Shown here piece after piece: positions 11,351 to 20,456 of a stretch of 64,000 nt of DNA (within the stretch, counting starts at the first letter, position 1; each line of letters begins with the position of its first letter). The position numbers and the translations under genes were made by a program. This DNA comes from Tagetes erecta (taxonomy: Eukaryota > Streptophyta > Magnoliopsida > Asterales > Asteraceae). The stretch is taken from contig CM061487.1 in NCBI GenBank assembly GCA_030867185.1, forward strand, positions 22,097,000 to 22,160,999, written 5' to 3'. The notes beneath the pieces were generated by a model, which was given only the letters and a program-made list of their open reading frames with translations, did no database searches and was not told the DNA's origin.

Positions 11351-11358
11351 ACTTACAG
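11351..11358 (-). promoter_or_regulatory. putative 5' splice donor, element II
   Basis: Minus strand GTAAGTGACC with GT at 11356-11355, directly after the mini-hairpin row. The same ten bases occur in elements I and V at the same place. With the acceptor at 9129 it would define an intron of about 2.2 kb that removes both motif arrays. Confidence 0.45.
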
Positions 11359-11395
11359 TCATACACAGTGTGGAATCTGGGTTCTATTCGGATTT

Positions 11396-11543
11396 GGTCC
11401 ACTTTGGGACTTCTTTTTAATTCCATTTTGGAAATTTTCTTTTCCTATCGTTCCCCTTGGGAATCTTCTGAATTCCTTTTTGGAATTTTTGTTTGGTGAT
11501 GGTCCACATTTGGGACTCTTTTTGTTCCAACTTTGGGAATCTT
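11396..11543 (-). repeat. mini-hairpin row, element II copy
   Basis: In the sense direction: GATTCCCAAAGTTGGAAC, GAGTCCCAAATGTGGACC, AATTCCAAAAAGGAATT, GATTCCCAAGGGGAAC, TTTCCAAAATGGAAT and AAGTCCCAAAGTGGACC. Each can form a small stem-loop. Order and spacing match the copies in elements I and V. Confidence 0.78.
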
Positions 11544-12090
11544 TTGCTGCACCTTGAAGCTCAAAAAAGACTTCGTGTGAGACTTCAGGTCTGTGGGTAC
11601 CACAACAAAGAAGCTCACGATGCGGTTCATCACACTGAATAGACTGCATCGTTACCGGATCATGCACAACTATCATCACAAGCAATGTATCAAAAGATAT
11701 ATATCTAGACATGTATAACAATGGAACTTAACACAAAGATCATTAAGTTTATGTTTGTCAACAATCAACTTACTTGTTCAGTCTAATTGCCTGAGCTGTC
11801 TAGCACATCAATTAACATTCATCAGTCTTTATTTAAAGATAATGTAACAAATAATGTCTAGTGTAACTATCATTTCTCACTTTTTGCAATATAGATTCTT
11901 ATGACATGATATTTTCTTTTCTTTTTGCTTTTATATTTTGTTTTTTTTGCTTTTCTATTTTCTTTTTCATGCACACACACAATGCAAAACATAAAGTAAA
12001 AAGACAAAGGAATCAAAATATGACATCAACTTATTATATTTTTTGATTTTATATTTTTTCGATTTTTGTTTTGTTTTTCGAAAAATAGAA

Positions 12091-15000
12091 TCAATCATGA
12101 TTGATTAATCCTATGGATTGAATTAAGAATTCAAACCGTCCTGACAAAAAAGATTTTGTGAAAAGATCTGCCAGTTGTTTGTCGGTATGAACTTTAATCA
12201 AAATTATTAAACCTTTTTCAGAGTTGTCTCTTAAAAAGTGATATCGAATTTCGATATGTTTGGTTTTTGAGTGTTGAACAGGATTAGCAGTAATGAACAT
12301 AGCAACAGTATTGTCTATGTAAATAGGGGTTTTGAGAAAGTTAAACCCGTAGTCAAGCAATTGGTTTTGTAGCCACAAAACTTGAGAACATCCTGCAGAT
12401 GCAGCGATATACTCTGCTTCAGCTGTGGATACAGAAACGTTGGTCTGCTTCTTGCATTGCCAAGAGACAAGTCTAGGACCCAGAAATTGACATCCACCAG
12501 TAGTCGATTTCCTGTCAAGAGCACAACCACCAAAGTCACTATCAGAATAACTATATAATTCAAAATTGCCTTCATAAGGATACCATAACCCAAGATTCGG
12601 TTTCCCTTTAAGGTATCTGAAAATACGTTTCACAGCAACCAGGTGCGACTCTTTTGGATCAGACTGATATCTTGCGCACACACATACAGCATACATAATG
12701 TCTGGCCTTGATGCAGTAAGATACATCAGTGAACCAATCATTGATCTGTATAGTGTTTGATCCACGGATTTGCCTTTCGGATCTGGCTGTATCTTGCAGT
12801 TCACATCAGATGGAGTTCGAATTGTCTGACAATCTTGCATCTTGAACTTCTTCAACAACTTCTCAACGAATTTTGATTGATTGATGAAAATTCCGTCAGC
12901 TGATTGTTTCACTTGTAATCCAAGAAAGAAATTAATCTCCCCCATTGAACTCATCTGGAATCTAGACTTCATGATTTCCTCAAATTCTTTGCACATTGAC
13001 GCACTGGTCGATCCAAAGATAATATCGTCCACATAAACTTGAACACATAAGAGTTCTTCATTCTCCCTCTTCATAAACAAAGTTGGATCAATCTGTCCTC
13101 TTGTGAATCCATGTTCTAGTAAATGCTTGGATAATGTCTCATACCAGATTCTCGGAGCTTGATGTAGACCATATAGAGCTTTACTCAACTTGTATACACG
13201 ATGAGGATAGTCAGGATCTTCAAAACCTGGAGGTTGTCTAACATATACATCATCTGTAATTGGTCCATACAGAAAAGCGCCTTTAACGTCCATTTGGAAT
13301 ACCTTAAACTTCATGAAGGAAGCATATGCAAGAAAGACGCGTATGGCTTCAAGTCTTGCGACGGGAGCGAATACCTCTTCATAATCAATGCCTTCTTCCT
13401 GAGTATATCCCTGTGCAATGAGTCTCGCTTTGTTTCTTACAACAATGCCACGTTCGTCTGGCTTGTTCTTGTACAACCATCTTGTACCAATTGCATTCTC
13501 TCCTTCAGGTAAGTCCACTAATTTCCACACCTCTTGTTTGCGAAATTGAAGTAACTCCTCTTGCATGGCTTCAATCCAACTATTATCTTGCAACGCTTCT
13601 GAAATGTTCTTCGGCACCACTTGAGAAAGAAAACATGAATAAAGACAAACATTTGCTTTCTCAGTTTGACTTCTTGTAGTTCTCTGATTCAACGGCCCAA
13701 TAATCTGAGAGACAGGATGTTTCTTGTGAATTCGATGAATTGGTATGTCACCTCCTTGCACTTGACTCTCCAGATTAGAATGATTCAGATTCGGTAGATC
13801 TTGTAGTATAGTAGAAGTATGCGGAGTGAAATTCGGGACTTGATCCGGTGAATTGATGAAGTAATCAAATGATTCTGGAATAACTTCAGCATTCGGATCT
13901 GATGATGATTGATTCTGAACAGATCCACCATCATTAGGAGAATTTTGCGGATTCACATCATCTTCAAGATTGTTTGATTCTTGATCGTCTTGAGAACCAG
14001 AAGGACCCGGAGCTTGACTGGATTTGACATGATCAGGATTATGAAATGACATGAACGGATATTCAGAGTTGAGAGTTCCATCCTCGTCATTATCAGAATC
14101 GTCACTAAAGCATCCCAAGTCACCTGATTCTTTCCTTGCATTTCCTGAAAAATCAAATAAGTTAGAATTGAAAGATTTTGATAACGAATCTAAATCAAAC
14201 AACCATTCGGGACCATGTGCCACTAACGGAAACGAATTTTCTAAAAACTTTACGTTAATAGTTTCAATAACATTATTTGTTTTGCTATTAAAAACTCGAT
14301 AAGCTTTAGAAACAGACGAATAACCAAGGAAAAATCCATCGTCAGATTTTGACTCAAATTTCCCGAGATGATCATTTAAATTTAGAATCGATACAGGACA
14401 ACCAAATGCTTTCAAATATGAAATATTCGGTTTTCTTCCAAACAACAACTCATAAGATGTTTTCTGTTTATCCTGAACCAATAATGTTCTGTTTTGTACA
14501 AAACATGCAGTAGCAATAGCTTCGTCCCAGAATGTGATAGGAATTTTGGCATCTGCGAGCATGGATCTTGCTGCTTCAATCAGTGTCCGGTTTTTCCGTT
14601 CCACAACCCCATTCTGTTGAGGCGTTCTTGGAGCACTAAATTGTCTAGCAATTCCTTTTTCTGCACAAAACAAATCTACATTAGCGTTCTTAAATTCAGT
14701 TCCATTATCACTTCTTAAAGTTTTCACTTTACAATCCAACTGATTTTCAACTTTGATAATAAATTCTTTTAATAACTCAGCAGTTTCAGATTTAACATGC
14801 AAGAAATAAACCCAAGAAAATCTAGTGAAATCGTCAATAATGACAAAACAGTAAGACTTCTTTCCGATGCTTTGCACATTTGTTGGTCCGAAAAGATCCA
14901 TATGTAGCATCTGCAAGGGTTTTGAAATGGAGTTTTCTAGCTTGGACTTAAAAGACATGCGATGCTGTTTTCCTTTCAAACATGTTGAACAGAGATCAGT

Positions 15001-15552
15001 TGTAGAGAACTTCTTTGAAGGTATTCCCACAGCATGATTTCCAGTCACTAAACGATTCATGTTTCTGAAGTTTGAATGGCCCAGCCGTCTATGCCAAAGC
15101 TGACTCTCATCATTTGAAGCATGCGCAATGAGACAAGTAGTTTCGGTTTCAGCATCAATCTGCGACATATCCAGCTTGTATACATCACGATCTCTTGGAG
15201 CTTTAACCACCACCCACTCATTGTTAATCTTGAAACCTGGTTTGAGTATATAACAGAAAGAATCATCAAATAAAGTTGAATACGATTTATCACAAATTTG
15301 AGATACACTTAGTAAGTTAAAGTTCAACTGTGCATAGTAGTTGACTTTATCAAAACTAATGACCCCATTCGATACGGTTCCTTCTCCTGTTATTTTACCA
15401 CCCGCATCACCTCCAAATGCAACGTGTGTACCATTTTTCAGCTTGAAATCCTGAAGCAAGGCATGGTTGCATGTCATATGCCGGCTACACCCACTATCAA
15501 CGAACCACGAGTTGATAGGTCTTCTTGGGCGTACCTGCATTTCAACAATCAC
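12091..15552 (-). CDS. pol: copia Pol of element II: protease, integrase, RT, RNase H
   Basis: 1,153 open codons without an internal stop. Domains: retropepsin-type DSG at 19-21 in WFVDSGCSRHM; GAG-pre-integrase zinc site H154/H159/C188/C191; integrase DDE at D219, D282, E318 (D-X35-E); RT with YVDD at 840-843; RNase H toward the C-terminus, ending LINHD. The frame begins at GTG right after the TAA (15553-15555) that ends the upstream ORF, in the same frame; the first ATG is codon 5 (15540-15538). Translation would therefore need stop readthrough or re-initiation. Together these activities copy the RNA into cDNA and insert it. All catalytic residues I can check are present, so the protein looks functional. 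It is the intact relative of the remnant at 1-2542. Confidence 0.95.
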   Translation of the reverse strand: MIVEMQVRPRRPINSWFVDSGCSRHMTCNHALLQDFKLKNGTHVAFGGDAGGKITGEGTVSNGVISFDKVNYYAQLNFNLLSVSQICDKSYSTLFDDSFCYILKPGFKINNEWVVVKAPRDRDVYKLDMSQIDAETETTCLIAHASNDESQLWHRRLGHSNFRNMNRLVTGNHAVGIPSKKFSTTDLCSTCLKGKQHRMSFKSKLENSISKPLQMLHMDLFGPTNVQSIGKKSYCFVIIDDFTRFSWVYFLHVKSETAELLKEFIIKVENQLDCKVKTLRSDNGTEFKNANVDLFCAEKGIARQFSAPRTPQQNGVVERKNRTLIEAARSMLADAKIPITFWDEAIATACFVQNRTLLVQDKQKTSYELLFGRKPNISYLKAFGCPVSILNLNDHLGKFESKSDDGFFLGYSSVSKAYRVFNSKTNNVIETINVKFLENSFPLVAHGPEWLFDLDSLSKSFNSNLFDFSGNARKESGDLGCFSDDSDNDEDGTLNSEYPFMSFHNPDHVKSSQAPGPSGSQDDQESNNLEDDVNPQNSPNDGGSVQNQSSSDPNAEVIPESFDYFINSPDQVPNFTPHTSTILQDLPNLNHSNLESQVQGGDIPIHRIHKKHPVSQIIGPLNQRTTRSQTEKANVCLYSCFLSQVVPKNISEALQDNSWIEAMQEELLQFRKQEVWKLVDLPEGENAIGTRWLYKNKPDERGIVVRNKARLIAQGYTQEEGIDYEEVFAPVARLEAIRVFLAYASFMKFKVFQMDVKGAFLYGPITDDVYVRQPPGFEDPDYPHRVYKLSKALYGLHQAPRIWYETLSKHLLEHGFTRGQIDPTLFMKRENEELLCVQVYVDDIIFGSTSASMCKEFEEIMKSRFQMSSMGEINFFLGLQVKQSADGIFINQSKFVEKLLKKFKMQDCQTIRTPSDVNCKIQPDPKGKSVDQTLYRSMIGSLMYLTASRPDIMYAVCVCARYQSDPKESHLVAVKRIFRYLKGKPNLGLWYPYEGNFELYSYSDSDFGGCALDRKSTTGGCQFLGPRLVSWQCKKQTNVSVSTAEAEYIAASAGCSQVLWLQNQLLDYGFNFLKTPIYIDNTVAMFITANPVQHSKTKHIEIRYHFLRDNSEKGLIILIKVHTDKQLADLFTKSFLSGRFEFLIQSIGLINHD

Positions 15553-17691
15553 TTAGTTAGTTTGGTCAACCCAGGCCCACACGGTCTTGGGTTTTCCGAA
15601 TCTATCTGCAATAGTAACTTGTTGATATTGAACGTTTTGAAAATTTGTTTCATTTAAGAGATTTTGATGCTGAAAACTGTTGTTTCGCCCATTGGCGTGC
15701 ATTGACTGCTTTCTTCTTAAAGCAATGAACCTTTCCTCTAACTTAGGATCAAGGTTATTTTCAAACTTTTGATTTCTAACCATCAAAGCTCTTGGTTTAA
15801 AACTGTTAACCTGCACATTTCTTGGTGAAAAGTTAGAAACAGAATTGTTTCGATTGAAATTTCTCAAAACCGGAGAATGACTTTGATTCATATTTTGAAA
15901 ACCAAATGACTGATTTCTTCGAAAATTTGAAAATGGTGTCACTTCTCTTGTTGAGTTTAATCGAAAGAAACAATCCTTTGTGTCATGGTTTCTTCTTTCA
16001 CAAATATCACAAAATTTGTTATAATAACATTCTTCTGAAGAATGATTTCTTTTGTCACAGAAACTGCAGTACCTGTTAAAGAAACATTCAGCAGTTGCAT
16101 GATTATATCTATCACAAATTTGACAATGTTTCTTGCTAATCCTAAAGTGCCGATTGTTAACCTTTGATGAAGAACCAACTCGTGATTCATTTTCAGTTTT
16201 GTTTGGTTTTGGATTAACATTCTTTTGTGGAGACTTTGTTTGTGATTTTGATTGCATGGGACTTTGGTTCGATTTTAAACTGTTCTGTTTGGTTACCTTT
16301 TTGGATTCAATTCTCTTATCATTGACAGCGGAAGACTTAGGACCTGAACCTGTATTCAGACCAGAGTTAGATTTGATTGGAGAATTAATTGGTTTACCAT
16401 AAGATCCGTTCAAATCAAACGTTCCTGCAGACACAAACTTGATTGTTTTACCTTTTGACACTTTCTTTTTGACAGGTTTAACATTTTGAGCTTTGGTGTT
16501 GTCATTCGATTTTATGACACTTTTACCTTTCAGTTCTTTTGTTTCAGATTGATTGGTCATTACTTTCGATTTCTGCTTCTTCGCGGTTGAAACTTCAGCT
16601 TTCTTCACTTCTTGCTTCTTGATCAACTGATCAGCAACTTGCGCCTTTTGTTCTTTCTTCCACTTGATGTATTCAGGATCATTGTATCCTGAAAACTCAC
16701 CTTCTTCCTTCACTTTTTCTTCCGTCTTCGGATTCAGTTCCGGATACTCAACGAGTTGAATCAGAACAGGCTCTGATTTGTTGCTAGCTTCATCATCAGC
16801 TTCAGTTGTCACACCATCTTCTTCTTTCAAACTTTCCATCAAAACTTCAGAACCTTCAGACTCGGATTTACTTCTTTGAATTTCTTTGAATTTTAGTTCA
16901 TTTTCAGGTGAATGATCAAATTCATTAAAGTTTTCCGGTAAAGTTTGAGTAATTGAATTTGGCATTGGTTCATGAGTGAAACCCAACCCGGTTTTGGTTT
17001 TGTTACCTCTTTCACTTATAAGTTGTTTAACCATGTTCTTACAACTTTTCACTTTTGTTAGTTCAACTTGTGTGACAGCATGAGCAACTTTTTCTTGTTC
17101 AAAGTTCTTTGTCATTTCTTCAAGTTGTTTTGTTACCAGTTCCAGTTCCTTTAAGGTCTTGTTCCATGATTCTTTAAGTGACAAAATCTTCTCATCAGAA
17201 ATTTTATGATCAATTTTAAGTTGTTCATGAAGTTTTTCATGTTTACTTAATTTATCACCAATTTTAAATGAATGAGTTCGATAATGTTCTACTTGTTGAA
17301 TGCATTGTTCTGAACATAACCTGTCTTTCACATCAGCAGGTAATGGAACATAGTTAGGGGGTAAGTCATTACTAACCTTTGGTTGTTCAGTGGATGATGA
17401 AGACTCACTGGATGTAGCCATTAGTGCAATTTCAGACTCAGATTCTTCAACAGGATCAGACTTTGCACTCCAGTCATAATCTTCAGAATCTTCACTCACA
17501 TCCTCAATCATTTTTCCATCCCCTTCTTCAGACCAGTCTTCTTCGATTTCACACACCAGTGCCAAACTTGACGTAAGATCAGAAGTGAATTGTTCTGCAT
17601 ATGCACTCCAATCATAACCGTCTTTTACACTCACTACCAGTGCCTTTGTTTGATCTTCTGGTTTCTTTCCTTCATCCTTCAATTCCGGCAT
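15553..17691 (-). CDS. second gag-like ORF of element II with three zinc knuckles
   Basis: 712 codons from the ATG at 17691, in frame with gag upstream and pol downstream. The frame is open from 17751, directly after gag's TAG, so there are 20 further codons if gag is read through. An acidic N-terminal part (about 25-100) is followed by a probable coiled coil (about 130-230) and a Lys/Ser-rich stretch. Three CX2CX4HX4C knuckles start at residues 523, 542 and 561, a strict 19-residue period, followed by an Arg/Asn-rich tail. Knuckles bind nucleic acid, so a nucleocapsid role is likely. The degraded relic in element V (24960-25120) has the same triple design. The ORF ends in AAC TAA, a terminus also seen in elements III and V. 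It could be a Gag extension and not a separate protein. Confidence 0.85.
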   Translation of the reverse strand: MPELKDEGKKPEDQTKALVVSVKDGYDWSAYAEQFTSDLTSSLALVCEIEEDWSEEGDGKMIEDVSEDSEDYDWSAKSDPVEESESEIALMATSSESSSSTEQPKVSNDLPPNYVPLPADVKDRLCSEQCIQQVEHYRTHSFKIGDKLSKHEKLHEQLKIDHKISDEKILSLKESWNKTLKELELVTKQLEEMTKNFEQEKVAHAVTQVELTKVKSCKNMVKQLISERGNKTKTGLGFTHEPMPNSITQTLPENFNEFDHSPENELKFKEIQRSKSESEGSEVLMESLKEEDGVTTEADDEASNKSEPVLIQLVEYPELNPKTEEKVKEEGEFSGYNDPEYIKWKKEQKAQVADQLIKKQEVKKAEVSTAKKQKSKVMTNQSETKELKGKSVIKSNDNTKAQNVKPVKKKVSKGKTIKFVSAGTFDLNGSYGKPINSPIKSNSGLNTGSGPKSSAVNDKRIESKKVTKQNSLKSNQSPMQSKSQTKSPQKNVNPKPNKTENESRVGSSSKVNNRHFRISKKHCQICDRYNHATAECFFNRYCSFCDKRNHSSEECYYNKFCDICERRNHDTKDCFFRLNSTREVTPFSNFRRNQSFGFQNMNQSHSPVLRNFNRNNSVSNFSPRNVQVNSFKPRALMVRNQKFENNLDPKLEERFIALRRKQSMHANGRNNSFQHQNLLNETNFQNVQYQQVTIADRFGKPKTVWAWVDQTN

Positions 17692-17751
17692 GGGAAGACT
17701 TTGGTATGGTTTCTGAAAGTAACGTTGATTTCTTTGTTGATAGCTTGAAGA

Positions 17752-19074
17752 CTATTGTGAGCTTTGACCTTGACCTTGATTACTTGAACTAGCTTGGTCG
17801 TTGAAATTCTGATTCTTAGGAGCTTTGCATTCCCTTGAAAAATGACCATACTGGTTACAGTTGAAACATCTGGCCTTTGATTTGTCAAAACCAACCGTCT
17901 TGTTTGCATGAGGCTTGTAGCTTCGGTTAACATATGCATGCTTCTGCGTTCTATATGCAACCATTACCATCTGCCAGTTTAAATCCATCTCCTCAACGTC
18001 AACTGGATCCATCTCAAATAAGTCTTGAAGGACCACATCCATTTGACTTAAGTGGCTTCCTTGATATGCTTGAAAACTTGCCATAAAAGCTGTGAAGGCA
18101 GTTTTTGTTTCGTCATCTTGCAACAGAATGTTCATTACATCTTTCACCTTGGCTTGAACATTTGAACTTTGATTGTCTACTTGATTCTTCAGATTCTGAC
18201 TTTGAACTTGAGCTCTTGGTGGAGATTGAGGTTGAGAATAAGTTGGTGAACTTGGAAAGTATGATGAATCAGTATAGAAACTTGCACCAACAAATAAATC
18301 ACCCTCTTCTTCAAACTTCAATGCATCTTGTGCAAGAAAGGCATTCTCCACAGTATTGGCAGGATTTACCACATACTTATATTGAGTTTGTGAGCTTGAT
18401 CTATCAGTATTTCTTGATCCTTCGTCAATCTCAACTTCTTCAATCTTTCCAATAAGTAGATCTAAATCCATTGGAAATTTCTCAGTATGTTTTAAAAGAG
18501 TAATAGTCTGCTTCCATGATGATGGCAAAGCACATAACAATCGATCATTTAAGTCTTGAAGGTCAGTCTTAACTCCGAGGTTTGACATCTCAGTAGTTAA
18601 GTGAAGAAATCTGTTCATCATCTGATGCACTGTTTCTCCATTAATATGCTCGAACAACTCCAATTGCCTTTTCAACTTTGATTTCTTCAAACTTCTCAAT
18701 TGTTCTCCTCCTTCACATATCGACTTAAGTGCCTTGAAACATGTATAACCAGTCTGATATGCATCCAATCTCGACAAAACTTGAAGTGGCAATCCCTTGC
18801 ACATTAAAGAATAAGCCTTGCTATCATTCTTCACTTTCCTCAAGTCTTCTGCTGACAAATTATCCTCTGGATAAGGTTCAGTAGAGTCTTTGGTGTAGGT
18901 ACTTGCACTGTCTGGAGCAGTCTGAGTTGGAATATGAGGACCCTTTTCAATTGACTTCCATAGATCATTGTCAATTGAGCATAAGTGATGTCTCAGTCTA
19001 ATTGTCCAATTTTTGAAATCTGCACGATTAACAAGTCTAGGAACACGGTTATCAGAATCATCATTAGGTGCCAT
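17752..19074 (-). CDS. gag: copia Gag of element II
   Basis: 440 codons from an ATG in the good context AAAATGGC (19074-19072). The N-terminal half has the copia Gag style, with a W-containing segment at 20-40 (FKNWTIRLRHHL) and a Q-rich middle. One CX2CX4HX4C knuckle lies at residues 403-416 (CFNCNQYGHFSREC). The frame ends in CAA TAG TCT, then continues open in the same frame into the second gag-like ORF. A single amber after a Gln codon is a context in which plant and viral readthrough is known, but the base after the stop is not the classic CAA. Gag forms the cytoplasmic particle that packages element RNA. Confidence 0.93.
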   Translation of the reverse strand: MAPNDDSDNRVPRLVNRADFKNWTIRLRHHLCSIDNDLWKSIEKGPHIPTQTAPDSASTYTKDSTEPYPEDNLSAEDLRKVKNDSKAYSLMCKGLPLQVLSRLDAYQTGYTCFKALKSICEGGEQLRSLKKSKLKRQLELFEHINGETVHQMMNRFLHLTTEMSNLGVKTDLQDLNDRLLCALPSSWKQTITLLKHTEKFPMDLDLLIGKIEEVEIDEGSRNTDRSSSQTQYKYVVNPANTVENAFLAQDALKFEEEGDLFVGASFYTDSSYFPSSPTYSQPQSPPRAQVQSQNLKNQVDNQSSNVQAKVKDVMNILLQDDETKTAFTAFMASFQAYQGSHLSQMDVVLQDLFEMDPVDVEEMDLNWQMVMVAYRTQKHAYVNRSYKPHANKTVGFDKSKARCFNCNQYGHFSRECKAPKNQNFNDQASSSNQGQGQSSQ

Positions 19075-20099
19075 TTTAACAATTTTTAAAAAAAAAAAAA
19101 CTTTTTGGTTTTTGTTAATTAATTTTTTTTTTTAAAGAAACAGTTAAAATACTAAAATAAAGAAGTAATTAAAGACAAGATAAGAAAACAAGGATTAAAA
19201 CAACTAAAATGAGTCACGCGGCTGAACAGTGAAAATCCTTCTTCACCCGGCTAAACAGTAGCTTTGTTCTTCACCCGGCAGAGAAAAAGTCTTTACACGG
19301 CTAAACAGTTACACGGCTCAACAGTTGTAAAACTTGTGTTCTTGACCCGGCTGAACAGTTACCCGGCTGAACAGTTGCACTGCAACAAGAAATAACTTCA
19401 CACGGCAGATAACTTGACCCGGCTTGAATCTTGACACGGCAAAAAGCTTTACCCGGCTGAACAGTTGTCGATCACACGGCAAGGTTGTTTACCCGACTAC
19501 ACAGTTGTTGATCACCCGGCTGAAATTTCTTAATCACCCGGCGTAACAGTGTATTACCCGGCACAACAGTGTTTGATCCGGCTGAACAGTAACACTTTTT
19601 CTTCGTCAAATTCTTTACCCGACAAGCACAAAATCCTTTACACGGCTGCACAGGACCTAATTGTTCACAAATCTAAGTCCAAAGGAAATTGTCTAAGTCA
19701 AATTTATCACCCGGCAAGTTAATCTTCAACCAAATTCATACTGTTCATCATCTTCTCCATGAGAATTTTTCTGGGTTTTGTCAAAAACTTGTCCAATTCG
19801 TTCAAAATTCACACACAAGCTGTGAAATGGTCCGATTATCAATCCCTAATCTCAATCAATCCAAAACATGATCAAATTTTGATGAATTTGAGCAGAATTC
19901 GATCGAACAGTAACTTTTTCAATCTTCTTAATTCCTCAGATCTGATGATAATCTGATGGAATTTGCACAATTGTTGTGAATTAGGAGTGATTGCGATGAT
20001 AAATCACAACTAAAAACAACAACAATTCATTCAGATCATGATATTTGAGCAATATTGATGTGTTTTCCTTGATGAATAGCGAAGAACACAGTACCAACA
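19075..20099 (-). other. 5' untranslated leader of element II
   Basis: About 1 kb between the primer-binding site and the gag ATG. It contains motif array C (19209-19660) and an A/T homopolymer stretch at 19082-19135 right before gag. I see no ORF of note in the sense direction. Packaging or dimerisation signals are expected in such a leader, but none can be named from sequence alone. Confidence 0.7.
19209..19660 (+). repeat. motif array C in the leader of element II
   Basis: About twenty copies of ACCCGGCTGAACAGT and variants (ACACGGC, ATCCGGC, CCCGACTACACAGT). The orientation is the same as array B, so it is antisense relative to the element. The same motif therefore flanks gag-pol on both sides. 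Confidence 0.8.
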
Positions 20100-20111
20100 G
20101 CTCTGATACCA
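20100..20111 (-). promoter_or_regulatory. primer-binding site of element II (tRNA-iMet)
   Basis: TGGTATCAGAGC lies two bases inside the 5' LTR on the minus strand. It is complementary to the 3' end of plant initiator tRNA-Met and primes minus-strand cDNA synthesis. Confidence 0.93.
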
Positions 20112-20113
20112 AT

Positions 20114-20451
20114 TGATAGGTTCAATTGGATCGTTAATATCGCTCAATGATCAGAATGATTCATACACAAACACAGTTCAATCATAAACACAATTCATAC
20201 TAATAATTCTCTTTTTGTATATTGATGATCAAAGCAGTATTGTAATACAAGTGCAGGAGAAAATAAATCACACACACTAAGTTCTCTCTCTTACGTGAAA
20301 TTGTGATCTAGCCTCTCTCCTCACACTCTCTCACTACAGCTTTTAAGCAACAATTACAAGTTTAAGGAATATAACAAAATAGACCCTAAACTATATACAA
20401 ACATATAAACAAAATACAAAGTAAATCTTAATCTAGGAAATAGCCCTAACA
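20114..20451 (-). repeat. 5' LTR of element II
   Basis: 338 bp, TG..CA in minus orientation, matching the 3' LTR except for one base. It should hold the promoter; an AT-rich TTTATATG / GTATATAG stretch lies in the first third. The TTTAC target duplication follows at 20452-20456. Confidence 0.95.
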
Positions 20452-20456
20452 TTTAC

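Larger units (their letters stand above)
9129..12090 (-). other. structured non-coding region between pol and extra ORF, element II
   Basis: About 3 kb without a convincing gene. In the sense direction it holds a CT-rich and poly-T stretch after pol (about 11880-12090), the conserved block and mini-hairpin row (11396-11543), a GTAAGT donor-like site (11356), AT-rich sequence, then two motif arrays (10590-10110 and 10075-9885). It ends with about 750 bp of AT-rich DNA leading to the acceptor at 9129. A 120-codon open frame at 11359-11721 covers the hairpin row and is probably fortuitous, because it is not kept in element I. Confidence 0.75.
4666..20451 (-). mobile_element. Ty1/copia retrotransposon, element II (15.8 kb, young)
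   Basis: This is a complete LTR retrotransposon on the minus strand. LTRs lie at 20114-20451 (5') and 4666-5004 (3'), begin TGTTAGGGC and end CCTATCA, and are flanked by a 5-bp duplication TTTAC (4661-4665 and 20452-20456). A tRNA-iMet primer-binding site follows the 5' LTR and a polypurine tract precedes the 3' LTR. Sense order: gag, second gag-like ORF, protease-integrase-RT-RNase H, about 3 kb of structured non-coding DNA, then an extra ORF of about 1,350 codons in two frames. The integrase-before-RT order is that of Ty1/copia. RT motifs recall the SIRE/Maximus lineage, though the 338-bp LTR is short for it. The LTRs differ only by one indel, so insertion is recent. It sits inside element I. 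Confidence 0.95.

Noticed and set aside
11359..11721. 120-codon open frame on the minus strand after pol of element II
   Set aside because: It covers the hairpin row and conserved block; the frame is not kept in elements I and V, so DNA/RNA-level conservation explains it better.
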